Shown: one piece after another, positions 1 through 8,057 of the stretch
How positions within the stretch are numbered: position 1 is the first letter of the stretch
Layout: each line of letters opens with the position of its first letter
DNA from: CAXMQS01 sp036446035
GTDB taxonomy: Bacteria; Actinomycetota; Acidimicrobiia; Spongiisociales; JAOTWH01
Reading direction: 5' to 3'
DNA length: 18,401 nucleotides
Assembly (NCBI GenBank): GCA_036446035.1
Contig: JAZFSG010000043.1
Span: 1-18,401, forward strand
The notes under the pieces: generated by a model
Told to the model about the DNA's origin: nothing
Seen by the model: only the letters and a program-made list of their open reading frames with translations
Database searches by the model: none
Made by a program: the position numbers and the translations under genes

Positions 1-423
1 GATCACCCGGACAAGGCGTACGAAGATGACGACCTGGTGTGCGTTGGTTTCACGGCTCACTACGGGGCTATGCGCGCCCAGTTCGGAGAACACATGGTCG
101 ACGACGTCGCCGGCGAGAACATCATCATCGACTATCCCGAGGAGGTATGGCCCGACGATCTCGGCTCAAGGCTGGGGATAGAGAATCAGGACTCCGGCGA
201 CCTGGCGACGCTCGAGATGGTGAGCTTCGCTGCGCCCTGCGTTGAGTTCAGCCGGTTCTGCCTCGAACGTCCCAAGGAAGATGTCCCCGCGAGTGAGTTG
301 GGGGAGGCCCTCAGATTCCTGGGTAATGGGCGCCGGGGGTACCTGTTGGTTCTGGACAAGGTTGTGGATGAGGTCGCGGTGCGGCCCGGCGACAAGGTGT
401 TCCTGCTAGACGCCGCCGGTTGA
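1..423 (+). CDS. MOSC-domain protein, 3' part only
   Basis: This is the C-terminal 140 residues of a protein whose start lies left of the window; the frame is open from base 1 to the TGA at 421-423. The segment HYGAMRAQFGEHM followed by VAGENIIID matches the conserved MOSC-domain block (molybdenum cofactor sulfurase C-terminal fold), in which a GENI motif and a downstream conserved Cys occur; the Cys here is in AAPCVEF. The end, RPGDKVFLLD, resembles the closing beta-strands of MOSC proteins. Family members transfer sulfur or act on N-hydroxylated or other small substrates with molybdenum cofactor, but the substrate cannot be told from this fragment. It converges on the regulator gene with only 5 bp between the stops. 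There is no visible link to the amine genes. Confidence 0.75.
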   Translation, partial: DHPDKAYEDDDLVCVGFTAHYGAMRAQFGEHMVDDVAGENIIIDYPEEVWPDDLGSRLGIENQDSGDLATLEMVSFAAPCVEFSRFCLERPKEDVPASELGEALRFLGNGRRGYLLVLDKVVDEVAVRPGDKVFLLDAAG

Positions 424-428
424 TCTGG

Positions 429-950
429 CTACGTCGCCCGTGGTGGCGGTGGGATGCCCCAGGCGTAAGTCTGTTTTGTCAGCCGGAGGTAGGTGTGAGC
501 CTCGAGCGACGAGACCCCGTCGAGGGCTCGCAGATCGCTCATGACTTCCAACAGGTGATCGTTGTCGGCGCACAGCACCTCGACCATCAGATCGAAGCGG
601 CCCGCCGTCAAGACAACGTAGACGGCGGAATCGAGAGCTCCCACCTTGGCGCTGACCTCGTCGATATCGCCGTCCACAGTCAGGCCGATCATGGCCTCGA
701 CGGTGAACCCGATCTGGAGGGGATCGGTGATGGCCACGATGTCGAGCACGCCGGACTCCAGGAGCCGGTTCACGCGGAGTCGAATCGCCGCCTGGCTGAG
801 GTCGATTCCCTTGGCCAGGTCGGCGAAGCTGGCACGCCCATCGATCTGCAGGGCAGTGATGATCTGGAGATCCGTGTCGTCGAGCTGGCGCTCGGCACCA
901 GTTGCGGTATCTCCCATCGGTCCAGTTGGGGGCTCTCTGGTCATGTCCAT
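429..950 (-). CDS. Lrp/AsnC-family transcriptional regulator
   Basis: The 173-residue protein has the standard Lrp/AsnC layout. An N-terminal winged helix-turn-helix (about residues 22-75) starts with LDDTDLQIITALQIDGR and continues with a recognition-helix region LSQAAIRLRVNRLLESG. A C-terminal RAM ligand-binding domain follows (about 82-150, with the typical VLTAGRFDLMVEVLC strand). Usual family length is 150-170, so the first 20 residues are a short extension. ATG codons at 950, 944 and 917 are all possible starts; none has a clear Shine-Dalgarno, so the start is uncertain. It is transcribed divergently from the aminotransferase operon across a 160-bp gap. That is the usual position of a local Lrp-type regulator that senses an amino acid or amine and controls both itself and its neighbour. 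The ligand is not known. Confidence 0.9.
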   Translation of the reverse strand: MDMTREPPTGPMGDTATGAERQLDDTDLQIITALQIDGRASFADLAKGIDLSQAAIRLRVNRLLESGVLDIVAITDPLQIGFTVEAMIGLTVDGDIDEVSAKVGALDSAVYVVLTAGRFDLMVEVLCADNDHLLEVMSDLRALDGVSSLEAHTYLRLTKQTYAWGIPPPPRAT

Positions 951-1110
951 TTCGGGTCGAGAAAGCTATTGTCAATCTAATCGTCCGAAGGGCTCCTCGC
1001 ATTGCGAATCCTCAACAGAAGGATGTTCCGGCTTGCGAATGGCTCGATATTTGTGCTAGTAAGGCGCAATCTGATGTGAACTCGGTTAGACAGCAGCGAT
1101 GGGAGCTCTG
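951..1110. promoter_or_regulatory. Divergent control region with three TTGCG-type half-sites
   Basis: The gap between the Lrp-type regulator and the aminotransferase holds ATTGCGAA at 1001-1008, CTTGCGAA at 1032-1039 and, inverted, GCGCAAT at 1064-1070. The first two lie exactly 31 bp apart and the third is centred about 31 bp further on, roughly three DNA turns each. Lrp proteins bind as dimers or octamers to phased sites of this kind, so an operator is plausible but unproven. A weak promoter for the rightward operon can be drawn as TTGCGA (1033-1038), a 16-bp spacer and GCTAGT (1055-1060); it would overlap the middle half-site. No convincing promoter for the leftward gene was found. Confidence 0.4.
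1101..1105 (+). promoter_or_regulatory. Ribosome binding site that decides the aminotransferase start
   Basis: GGGAG at 1101-1105 sits 5 bases before the ATG at 1111. The in-frame ATG at 1099 has no Shine-Dalgarno, although TAGACA at 1087-1092 lies 6 bases before it and resembles a leaderless-type -10 box. Translation from 1111 is favoured; 1099 would add four residues. Confidence 0.5.
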
Positions 1111-2478
1111 ATGGCTAGCAAGATCAACCGGGACCGAGTGGCCGAACTGACCAAGTCGATGGAGGAGTCGCTTCGCCTCCGGACTCAGAAATCCGGTGAG
1201 TTCGTCGAAGAAGCCAAAGAGGTGCTGCCGTCCGGAGTGGCATCGTCCTTCCAGGATCAAGCGCCCCATCCCATCTTCATTGTCGAGGGCAACGGCTCGA
1301 AGGTCGTAGACCTCGACGGCAACGAGTACAGCGACTTCCACAACGGCTTCGGGGTGATGGTGGTTGGCCACGCCCATCCAGTGGTCGCAGCAGCCATCGC
1401 TGATGCCGCTTCCAAGGGGACCCACTTCGCAGCCCCCAACGCCGCCGCCGTTCGGGTAGCGCGGGAGTTGTCCCGGCGCTTCCAGCTCCCCAAGGTCCGC
1501 TTCTCCAACTCCGGCACGGAGGCAACGCTGGATGCGGTCCGCTTGGCCCGTGCCTTCACCAGCAAGGACGGCTTGGCCAAGGTCGAGGGCTCCTACCACG
1601 GCCACCACGACTCCGTCATGGTTTCGGTCCATCCCGACCCGTCGAAGATCGGCCCGCGGGCCCACCCAGTCTCGGTGCCGCAGTCGGCGGGGATACCCGC
1701 GGCGCTGCTTGATCTGACGGTGGTCGTGCCTTTCAACGATCCGGACGCACTCGATGCCACCCTTGCAGCCAATCCGGACGTCGGCACCATGATCGTCGAG
1801 CCGATCATGATGAACATCGGAGTGGTTCCTCCTAATCCTGGCTACCTCGAGGCTCTTCGCGAGATCACGAGTAAGCACGGGGTCGTCTTGATCTTCGACG
1901 AGGTCAAGACCGGCGTCACCATCGCGCCCGGGGGCGCCGTTGAGAAGTACGGCGTCGTGCCGGACATCGTCGCTGTGGCCAAAGCCACCGGTGGCGGCAC
2001 CCCGATCGGAGCAGTTCTCGGGACCGAAGAGATCATGGCCCAGATCAGCGAAGGGACCGTCGCCCAGGTCGGGACCTTCAACGGCAACCCGCTGACGATG
2101 GCGGCGGCCGAGGCGGCCCTGCTGGAGGTACTCGACGCCGACGCCTACCGCAGGCTCGATGAGATCGGCCAACGGGTACTGGACGGCTGCCAGGACGTGT
2201 GCGATCGCTTCGGGCTGCCCGCCTACGCCATCGGGGTGGCTTCCAAGGGGTGTGTGATGTTCGCCGAAGAGCCCGTTGTCGACTATCGGTCGTACACGGA
2301 GCAATTCGACGAGGGTCTCAACTATCTCGGCTGGCTGTATCACATGGTCAACGGCGTCTACATGACACCGGGCGCCGACGAGCAGTGGACGCTATCGGTC
2401 GTTCACAGCGATGCTGAGATCGACCACTACGTCGCTGTCTTCGAGGAGTTCGCAAAGGACATAACGGCCACAGCGTGA
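1111..2478 (+). CDS. Class III PLP aminotransferase, glutamate-1-semialdehyde aminomutase-like
   Basis: This 455-residue fold-type I PLP enzyme is closest in motif to glutamate-1-semialdehyde 2,1-aminomutases. Visible motifs are NSGTEAT (residues 133-139, PLP phosphate), YHGHHDS, FDEVKTG (Asp263, pyridine nitrogen), the Schiff-base lysine in VAKATGGGTPIG (Lys291) and GTFNGNPL near residue 325. HemL proteins are about 430 residues; the extra 25 are at the N-terminus. Its place at the head of an operon with an aldehyde dehydrogenase and a polyamine importer argues for a catabolic transaminase acting on an imported amine or amino acid rather than tetrapyrrole synthesis; this is inference. The stop is 17 bp before the next ATG, so the two genes are very likely co-transcribed. 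The start at 1111 is chosen for its ribosome binding site. Confidence 0.88.
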   Translation: MASKINRDRVAELTKSMEESLRLRTQKSGEFVEEAKEVLPSGVASSFQDQAPHPIFIVEGNGSKVVDLDGNEYSDFHNGFGVMVVGHAHPVVAAAIADAASKGTHFAAPNAAAVRVARELSRRFQLPKVRFSNSGTEATLDAVRLARAFTSKDGLAKVEGSYHGHHDSVMVSVHPDPSKIGPRAHPVSVPQSAGIPAALLDLTVVVPFNDPDALDATLAANPDVGTMIVEPIMMNIGVVPPNPGYLEALREITSKHGVVLIFDEVKTGVTIAPGGAVEKYGVVPDIVAVAKATGGGTPIGAVLGTEEIMAQISEGTVAQVGTFNGNPLTMAAAEAALLEVLDADAYRRLDEIGQRVLDGCQDVCDRFGLPAYAIGVASKGCVMFAEEPVVDYRSYTEQFDEGLNYLGWLYHMVNGVYMTPGADEQWTLSVVHSDAEIDHYVAVFEEFAKDITATA

Positions 2479-2480
2479 CG

Positions 2481-2489
2481 GAAGGGAGA
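2481..2489 (+). promoter_or_regulatory. Ribosome binding site of the aldehyde dehydrogenase
   Basis: GAAGGGAGA at 2481-2489 precedes ATG 2496 with suitable spacing. It favours this start over the in-frame GTG at 2475, which overlaps the preceding stop codon and has no such site. Confidence 0.6.
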
Positions 2490-2495
2490 ACTGGT

Positions 2496-3920
2496 ATGGA
2501 AATGCTCAACAGCATCGGAGGCTCGTGGCAGCCGTCGTCGGACGGCGCGACCCAAGAGGTGATGAACCCCGCAACCGCTGAGACCATGGCCACCGTCCCT
2601 GTCAGCACGACGAAAGATGTAGATGCCGCGGTGGCGGCCGCGGCAGATGCGTTCCCGGCATGGGCCGACAAGACACCGCGGGAGCGCTCAGAGGCCTTGT
2701 TCGCGGTGGCCGACGTCATCGAGCAGAACCTCGACGAGTTGCGGAGCCTCGAGGTCGACAACGTAGGTAAGCCGGTCTCGATCGTTGACTTCGAATTCGA
2801 CCTCACGGTTGACAACTGGCGGTTCTTCGCAGGGGCCGCCCGTCACATCGAAGGCAAGGCCGCCGCCGAGTATTGGCCCGGCGCCACCTCGTATGTTCGG
2901 CGCGAGCCGCTCGGCGTGGTCGGGGCCATCGCACCCTGGAACTACCCACTCAACATGGCCACGTGGAAGCTGGGGCCTGCCCTCGCCACCGGTAACACCG
3001 TGGTCCTCAAGCCGTCGGGGATCACCCCGATCACCGCCCTCCGTCTCGCCCAATTGCTGGAGGGGGTCCTGCCACCGGGGGTCCTCAACGTCGTGTGCGG
3101 CCGTGGGTCTGTGATCGGAGAGGCGATATCGGCGCACCCCGACATCGCCATGGTCTCCATAACCGGCAGCGTCGCCGCCGGGAGGGCGGTTGCCCGCACC
3201 GCCTCCGAGAGTCTTAAGCGGGTGCACCTCGAGCTAGGGGGTAAGGCGCCCGTTGTGGTCTTCGACGACGCCGACGCGGGCGCCGTCGCTGCCAAGCTGC
3301 GCGAGGCCAGCTTCTACAACTCGGGTCAGGACTGCACGGCGCCGTGTCGCGTTGTCGCCACCTCTGGCATCCACGACGATCTGGTCGGTGCCCTCGACGA
3401 CCAGATCAGTCAGATCTCCGTTGGCGATCCCAACGATCCCGATGTCGAGATGGGCCCACTGGTGTCGGCGGAGCAGCTCGAAAGCGTTTCCGGCTTCGTC
3501 GATCGCGCCGTGTCCGATGGCGCCAAGCTGGTAACCGGCGGCAAGCGGGTCGATGGGGCGGGTTTCTATTACGAGCCCTCACTCATCGCCGGCGCCGACC
3601 AGCGCTCCGAGATCATTCAGCAAGAGGTCTTCGGTCCGGTGCTCACCGTTCAGGACGCCGGCGATGAAGCCGCAGCTCTCGCCTGGGCCAACGACGTCGA
3701 CTTCGGTCTGGCGGCGTCGGTGTGGACCAAGGACGTTGGTCGTGCCATGCGGATGACGAAGGGACTGCGCTTTGGCACCGTGTGGGTCAACGACCACATC
3801 ACCATCGTTTCCGAGATGCCCCATGGCGGTTTCAAGCACTCTGGCTACGGCAAGGACATGTCGGCCTACTCGCTGGATCACTACACGGAGGTCAAGCACG
3901 TGATGATCAATCATGGGTGA
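2496..3920 (+). CDS. NAD-dependent aldehyde dehydrogenase, 4-aminobutyraldehyde dehydrogenase-like
   Basis: A full-length 474-residue aldehyde dehydrogenase that should oxidise an aldehyde to its acid with NAD(P)+ in the cytoplasm. The catalytic Cys280 lies in FYNSGQDCTAPCR and the general base Glu246 in HLELGGKAP; the 34-residue separation is normal for the family. The cofactor segments APWNYPLNMATWK and ITGSVAAGR are present. The GQDCTA-CR form of the cysteine motif is characteristic, as I recall it, of the PatD/YdcW gamma-aminobutyraldehyde and betaine-aldehyde dehydrogenase branch. With potABCD directly downstream, oxidation of 4-aminobutyraldehyde (from putrescine) to GABA is the best guess. 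Betaine aldehyde or 3-aminopropionaldehyde are alternatives. The gap to potA is 24 bp. Confidence 0.9.
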   Translation: MEMLNSIGGSWQPSSDGATQEVMNPATAETMATVPVSTTKDVDAAVAAAADAFPAWADKTPRERSEALFAVADVIEQNLDELRSLEVDNVGKPVSIVDFEFDLTVDNWRFFAGAARHIEGKAAAEYWPGATSYVRREPLGVVGAIAPWNYPLNMATWKLGPALATGNTVVLKPSGITPITALRLAQLLEGVLPPGVLNVVCGRGSVIGEAISAHPDIAMVSITGSVAAGRAVARTASESLKRVHLELGGKAPVVVFDDADAGAVAAKLREASFYNSGQDCTAPCRVVATSGIHDDLVGALDDQISQISVGDPNDPDVEMGPLVSAEQLESVSGFVDRAVSDGAKLVTGGKRVDGAGFYYEPSLIAGADQRSEIIQQEVFGPVLTVQDAGDEAAALAWANDVDFGLAASVWTKDVGRAMRMTKGLRFGTVWVNDHITIVSEMPHGGFKHSGYGKDMSAYSLDHYTEVKHVMINHG

Positions 3921-3944
3921 CGCCATCTCAAGGCCGGGGACCTC

Positions 3945-5027
3945 TTGAGCATCGACGGTGCCCCCGCGGTAGGTCTCCACGGTGTCACCAAGAAGTTCGG
4001 CGTGGATGTCGTCGCGGTCGATGACATGGGACTCGAGATTCGAGATGGCGAGTTCTTCTCTCTACTTGGGCCATCAGGGTGCGGCAAGACCACCACCTTG
4101 CGAATGATCGCGGGGCTCGAATTCCCGACCGATGGCAGCATCCAGATCTTCGGAGATGAGATGGGACTGCGCCCGCCCAACAAGAGGCCGGTCAACACCG
4201 TCTTCCAGTCATACGCCCTGTTCCCCCACATGAACGTCGAGCAGAACGTCGGGTTCGGGCTTCGGATGAAAGGCGTCGACCGCTCCGAGGAGAAGCAGCG
4301 AGTCAACGAGGCAATCGATCTGGTGCGTCTCTCGGGCCTCAACACCCGCCGGCCGGGCGCACTCTCCGGTGGCCAACAGCAGCGGGTGGCGCTGGCCCGT
4401 GCTCTCGTCAATCAACCCAAGGTTCTCCTCCTCGACGAGCCGCTTGGCGCCCTCGACCTCAAACTGCGCCAGACGATGCAGCTGGAGTTGAAGGACATTC
4501 AGGCCGACGTCGGCATCACCTTCATCTACGTCACCCACGATCAAGAGGAAGCCCTGACGATGTCGGACCGCATCGGCGTCATGAACGAAGGAAAGCTGGT
4601 GCAGGTGGGAGTGTCCGAGGAGATCTACGAGTCCCCGGCCAACCTGTTCGTCGCCAGCTTCGTTGGCGACATGAGCTTCCTGCCAGCCGAGGTCGTCGAG
4701 CCGGGCTCGGTGCGCCTCGCCGGAGGGGAGATCGTGCGAGCCAAGACCGATTCGAACCCAGGCACCAGCGTCACCCTTGCGCTGCGCCCGGAGAAGCTGC
4801 ATCTGTTCGCCAATGCCTCCGAGGCCCCGCCGGATCGCAACGCCCTGAGCGGCACTGTGACCCGCCGGACGTTCTATGGGGAGTCCCTGTACTACGAGGT
4901 CGCCGTCGGGGCCTCGGGGTCGTTTGACGTGCGCGTCGAGAACCTTCCCGTGATGCGGCGATGGGAGGTTGGCGACGAGGTGGTGGTCGACTTCCATCCA
5001 GATTCGACAACGGCGCTGGCCGAGTGA
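3945..5027 (+). CDS. potA: Spermidine/putrescine ABC transporter ATP-binding protein
   Basis: The ATPase of a polyamine-type importer, 360 residues against about 378 for E. coli PotA. It has Walker A GPSGCGKTT (42-50, Lys48), the ABC signature LSGGQQQRVALARAL starting at 140, Walker B VLLLDEPLGALD (160-171) and the switch His198 in YVTHDQEEALTMSD. A C-terminal TOBE-type regulatory domain covers about 240-355, with LALRPEKLHLF. The frame has no ATG before the Walker region that keeps the first strand, so the TTG at 3945 is taken as start; GGGGA lies 4 bases upstream. The end overlaps the potB start by 4 bp (GTGA), implying translational coupling. The substrate assignment rests on the partner PotD. 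Confidence 0.93.
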   Translation: MSIDGAPAVGLHGVTKKFGVDVVAVDDMGLEIRDGEFFSLLGPSGCGKTTTLRMIAGLEFPTDGSIQIFGDEMGLRPPNKRPVNTVFQSYALFPHMNVEQNVGFGLRMKGVDRSEEKQRVNEAIDLVRLSGLNTRRPGALSGGQQQRVALARALVNQPKVLLLDEPLGALDLKLRQTMQLELKDIQADVGITFIYVTHDQEEALTMSDRIGVMNEGKLVQVGVSEEIYESPANLFVASFVGDMSFLPAEVVEPGSVRLAGGEIVRAKTDSNPGTSVTLALRPEKLHLFANASEAPPDRNALSGTVTRRTFYGESLYYEVAVGASGSFDVRVENLPVMRRWEVGDEVVVDFHPDSTTALAE

Positions 5028-5923
5028 CTCTGACCGACGAACGCACGGAGGAGGTGGCGGTCAACCCGAGGCTCGAGCGCGCCGCACGTCGCCGCGAGTC
5101 GTGGCGCGGTTTCCTCCATGCGGTCCCCGCCTACGTCTACCTGATCGTGTTCTTTGTGCTGCCTCTGATCGTCGTCTTCGTATTCTCTTTCGCCAGCCGG
5201 AGCCGGACCGGGAGGCCGGAACTCGAGAATTGGAACGTCGACGGCTGGACCAGGCTCACCGACGAGTTGGTGCGCACCATCGTCACCCGCTCTCTGTTCG
5301 TAGCGGCCTTGAATACCGTCCTCTGCCTGATCATCGGATATCAGTTCGCCTACTGGATCGCAACGCGTCGCAAGCAAAGCACGCGCACGATCCTGCTGAT
5401 CCTCGTACTCATACCATTCTGGTCGAACTTCTTGGTCAGGACCTACGCCTGGCGGATGTTGCTCGATTCCGACGGCTACATCACCCAGCTCGGCGAGCTC
5501 ACCGGGTTATGGGGCCGGACGCTCTTCACCCTGCCTGCCGTCTTCCTCGGCCTGCTCTATGGGTATCTGCCGTTCATGGTGCTTCCGTTGTACGCCGCCA
5601 TCGAGCGCATCGATTGGAGCCTGGTCGAGGCGGGCAGAGATCTGTACGCCTCAGGGACCAAGGCGTTCATGAAGATCACGCTGCCGCTGTCGCGCCCCGG
5701 GATAGTCGCCGGCTCGATCCTCGTCTTCATTCCGAGCCTCGGCGCCTACGTGACCCCAGACATCCTCGGCGGGGCCAAGACGACCTTGTTAGGCAACTTC
5801 ATCGTCACCCAATTCGGCGCGGCCCGCAACTGGCCGTTCGGCTCCGCTCTGTCCTCGGCCATCCTGATGGTCATGTTGCTGGCGACGATCCTGTATTTCC
5901 GCAGCGGGGCGAGGACAGTATGA
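5024..5923 (+). CDS. potB: Spermidine/putrescine ABC transporter permease, PotB type
   Basis: An inner-membrane subunit of 299 residues with six predicted membrane segments, at about 31-57, 90-113, 122-143, 167-193, 227-248 and 274-292. The EAA loop that docks on the ATPase is EAGRDLYASG at 202-211, followed by the typical ITLPLSRPGIVAG. The sequence PSLGAYVTPDILGG near the end is a hallmark of PotB-like permeases. The frame stays open upstream to 4961, but that part overlaps potA in another frame. The GTG at 5024, overlapping the potA stop, is the natural start; a second GTG at 5054 has its GGAGGAG too close to be useful. The gene ends in an ATGA overlap with potC. Confidence 0.92.
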   Translation: MTLTDERTEEVAVNPRLERAARRRESWRGFLHAVPAYVYLIVFFVLPLIVVFVFSFASRSRTGRPELENWNVDGWTRLTDELVRTIVTRSLFVAALNTVLCLIIGYQFAYWIATRRKQSTRTILLILVLIPFWSNFLVRTYAWRMLLDSDGYITQLGELTGLWGRTLFTLPAVFLGLLYGYLPFMVLPLYAAIERIDWSLVEAGRDLYASGTKAFMKITLPLSRPGIVAGSILVFIPSLGAYVTPDILGGAKTTLLGNFIVTQFGAARNWPFGSALSSAILMVMLLATILYFRSGARTV

Positions 5924-6726
5924 CGGTGCAACAGGCCGGCGGGCGGCGCTCGAGGATGGATCGATGGCTGTCGCTCAATGGCTGGTTCGTGTTCGCCTTC
6001 CTGTACCTGCCGATCCTGGTCGTTATCGTGTTCTCGTTCTCGGGTGCGTCCAACGTCGGCATCTGGGGAGGGTTCTCCCTTCGTTGGTACCGACGGATGG
6101 CAGGCAACGAGCAGCTGCTGGCCACCCTCGAGAACACGCTGTGGGTGGCGCTGTGGTCGACGATCGTGGCCACGGTGTTTGGCACGGCGGCGGCGCTGGC
6201 TCTGGATCGGTACCGGAAGTGGGTCAGCCGCGGCACCTTCGACGCCATCTTGTACATGCCGGTGATCATTCCCGATGTGACCATGGCCGTGATGCTGTTG
6301 TTGTGGTTCACCCAGATCGGGCTGCCGCTGGGACGGCTGTCGATCGTCCTGGCGCACATCGCTTTCAACATCTCGTTCGTGGCCATCGTGGTACGCGCCC
6401 GGCTGGCTCACATGGATTCGTCAATGGAGGAAGCGGCGGCGGACCTCTATGCCAGTCGCTGGCAAACATTTCGCCGGGTAACGCTGCCCCTCATAATGCC
6501 CGGAGTGCTCGGCGGAGGACTCCTCGCCCTTACGTTGTCGCTTGACGACGTCGTCATCACTAGCTTCGTTCAAGGCCCCGGGTCGACGACGCTCCCAGTC
6601 CACGTATTTGGGCTCATCCGGCGCTCTGTCACGCCCGAGATAAACGCCGTATCTACGCTGATGGTCACTGCATCCATGATTCTTGTATTTGCTTCGCTGG
6701 CAATCCAACGTCGAGGACAAAACTAG
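5920..6726 (+). CDS. potC: Spermidine/putrescine ABC transporter permease, PotC type
   Basis: The second permease subunit, 268 residues (E. coli PotC is 264). It opens with a membrane segment (about 19-42, with FAFLYLPILVVIVFSFSG) and carries the EAA loop EEAAADLYAS at 170-179, followed by the TLPLIMPGVLGG and SLDDVVITSF segments typical of PotC. Its ATG at 5920 overlaps the potB stop (ATGA). The same frame stays open far upstream across potB, which would give a false 585-residue protein; the N-terminal part of that reading is Arg/His/Pro-rich and lacks membrane character, so it is not a fusion. The stop at 6724-6726 lies 10 bp before the potD start. Confidence 0.92.
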   Translation: MTVQQAGGRRSRMDRWLSLNGWFVFAFLYLPILVVIVFSFSGASNVGIWGGFSLRWYRRMAGNEQLLATLENTLWVALWSTIVATVFGTAAALALDRYRKWVSRGTFDAILYMPVIIPDVTMAVMLLLWFTQIGLPLGRLSIVLAHIAFNISFVAIVVRARLAHMDSSMEEAAADLYASRWQTFRRVTLPLIMPGVLGGGLLALTLSLDDVVITSFVQGPGSTTLPVHVFGLIRRSVTPEINAVSTLMVTASMILVFASLAIQRRGQN

Positions 6727-6732
6727 GAGGAG
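6725..6732 (+). promoter_or_regulatory. Strong ribosome binding site of potD
   Basis: AGGAGGAG at 6725-6732 lies 4 bases before ATG 6737 and overlaps the potC stop. It is the best Shine-Dalgarno in the window, as expected for a binding protein needed in excess over the membrane subunits. It excludes the in-frame upstream ATG at 6683. Confidence 0.75.
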
Positions 6733-6736
6733 AGAA

Positions 6737-7942
6737 ATGAGACGACTATTGATGCTGTTCGCAGCACTGGCCTTGGTTGCGACGGCCTGTGGGGACTCTG
6801 GTTCCACAACAACGCAGGCATCCGGAGGCACCACCGGGGGAACGGAGGCCCCTGCTACCGAGCCTCCGGCCACAGGCATCCAGGCTTCGGCCGACGCCTG
6901 CACGCTTGGTGAGACCGACGGCAACCTCAACCTATACAACTGGCCCGAGTACATCCCACACGGCTCGTTGGCTGAGGAGGCCGAGGTCACCGACCTGCTC
7001 GCCGCCTTCGAGGATCAGTTCGAGGTAAGCGTGGTGCTTACCGAGTTCGACTCCAATGAGACGATGCTCGCCCAGATCGATGCCGGTGTCGGCTACGACG
7101 TCGTCGTTCCGTCGGACTACATGGTGTCGATCATGCGGTCGGCGGACCTGTTGGTGAAGCTCAACCCGGATGCGGTTCCCAACCTGTCGAACATCGCCGC
7201 CGAATTCACCGATCTGCCCTATGACCCGGGGAACCAGTACTCGGCTCCCTATCAGTGGGGGACCACGGGCATCGGCTATGCCTACGGCACGATCGACGAT
7301 GAGGCCGGCGTCTCTTGGGGCGTGATCTTCGATCCGGCGATGAGTGCCGGAAACGCCGGATTCATCTCGCTGCTCGATGACGAGCGAGAGACGATGGGGG
7401 CGGCCTTGATCTACCTGGGTTACTCCATCAATTCGACGGATCCAGCTGAGGTGGACGCGGCGGCGGCTCTGATCAAGGAGACCAAGGACCGGCTTGCAGC
7501 CTTCACGTCGGTCGGGTACTACGACCTGCTGGTCTCCGGTGAGTTCGTGGTGTCGCAGGGCTGGAACGGCGACTTCCTGGCGGCCTATGACGAGGCGTCG
7601 ACGGATGACTACGACGCCTACGAGGACTTCGGCTACGCCATCCCGACTGAGGGTGCGGCGGCCTGGGTCGACACCATTGCCGTCCCGTCAACCGTTGAGC
7701 ATCCGTGCAGCGCACAGACGTTCATCAATTTCATCCTCGACGGTTTCAACGGTGGTGAGTTGACCAACTACAACTACTACGCCAGCCCCAACGCGGCGGC
7801 GGAGGAGTTCATCTACGAGGAGATCCTCGAGGATCCGTCTATCTATCCACTCCCGGAGGTGCTGGAGAGGCTCGAGTTCTTCGAAGATCTCGGCGACTTC
7901 GGGACCTACTACGCGGATGCGTATTCGGCGGCGAAGAGCTAA
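6737..7942 (+). CDS. potD: Polyamine-binding lipoprotein, PotD type
   Basis: A 401-residue extracellular solute-binding protein. MRRLLMLFAALALVATAC is a lipoprotein signal with the lipidated Cys at residue 18, followed by a Gly/Thr/Ser/Pro-rich linker to about residue 50. The mature fold begins LNLYNWPEYIP. Compared from memory with E. coli PotD, the polyamine-contacting residues are kept: Trp69 and Tyr72 (W34, Y37), Asp215 and Glu218 (D168, E171), Trp276 (W229), Trp310 and Asp312 (W255, D257). The residue aligned with Gln327 appears to be Glu. This supports a polyamine ligand better than a generic one. Mature-chain cysteines in DACTLG and HPCSAQ could form a disulfide. It is the last gene of the operon, ahead of a hairpin. 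Confidence 0.93.
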   Translation: MRRLLMLFAALALVATACGDSGSTTTQASGGTTGGTEAPATEPPATGIQASADACTLGETDGNLNLYNWPEYIPHGSLAEEAEVTDLLAAFEDQFEVSVVLTEFDSNETMLAQIDAGVGYDVVVPSDYMVSIMRSADLLVKLNPDAVPNLSNIAAEFTDLPYDPGNQYSAPYQWGTTGIGYAYGTIDDEAGVSWGVIFDPAMSAGNAGFISLLDDERETMGAALIYLGYSINSTDPAEVDAAAALIKETKDRLAAFTSVGYYDLLVSGEFVVSQGWNGDFLAAYDEASTDDYDAYEDFGYAIPTEGAAAWVDTIAVPSTVEHPCSAQTFINFILDGFNGGELTNYNYYASPNAAAEEFIYEEILEDPSIYPLPEVLERLEFFEDLGDFGTYYADAYSAAKS

Positions 7943-7971
7943 TCGAGCCCGGGGTCTCGAACCTTGAGCTA

Positions 7972-8003
7972 GGAAGGGCCGGTCCTGTTGGGCCGGCCCT
8001 TCC
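7972..8003 (+). terminator. Hairpin terminator after potD
   Basis: GGAAGGGCCGG (7972-7982) and CCGGCCCTTCC (7993-8003) form a perfect 11-bp stem with a 10-base loop, 29 bp after the potD stop. The following bases (TGTGGCTTCTC) are only moderately T-rich, so it may be a weak intrinsic terminator or a transcript-stabilising stem. It marks the end of the six-gene operon. Confidence 0.75.
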
Positions 8004-8045
8004 TGTGGCTTCTCGGACGTCGGCGGTAGCGCGCGGCCGACGGGT

Positions 8046-8051
8046 TAGCGT
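8046..8051 (+). promoter_or_regulatory. Candidate -10 box of a leaderless transcript
   Basis: TAGCGT at 8046-8051 fits TANNNT and ends exactly 6 bases before ATG 8058, the spacing expected if transcription begins at the A of the start codon. There is no Shine-Dalgarno before this ATG. No clear -35 was seen. Confidence 0.4.
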
Positions 8052-8057
8052 GCGCTG

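Noticed and set aside
1012..2343. A 443-codon open frame on the minus strand opposite the aminotransferase
   Set aside because: It is antisense to a gene with clear PLP-enzyme motifs, has low-complexity His/Gly/Asp content and no family features; long antisense frames are common in GC-rich genes.
1111..2478. Housekeeping glutamate-1-semialdehyde aminomutase (hemL)
   Set aside because: The motifs are HemL-like, but the operon contains an aldehyde dehydrogenase and a polyamine importer and no tetrapyrrole genes, so the symbol was not assigned.
4969..6726. A 585-codon open frame that could be read as a PotB-PotC fusion or a novel large protein
   Set aside because: Its first 317 codons run across potB in the wrong phase and give Arg/Pro/His-rich sequence without membrane character. 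The ATGA overlap at 5920 gives a normal-length PotC.
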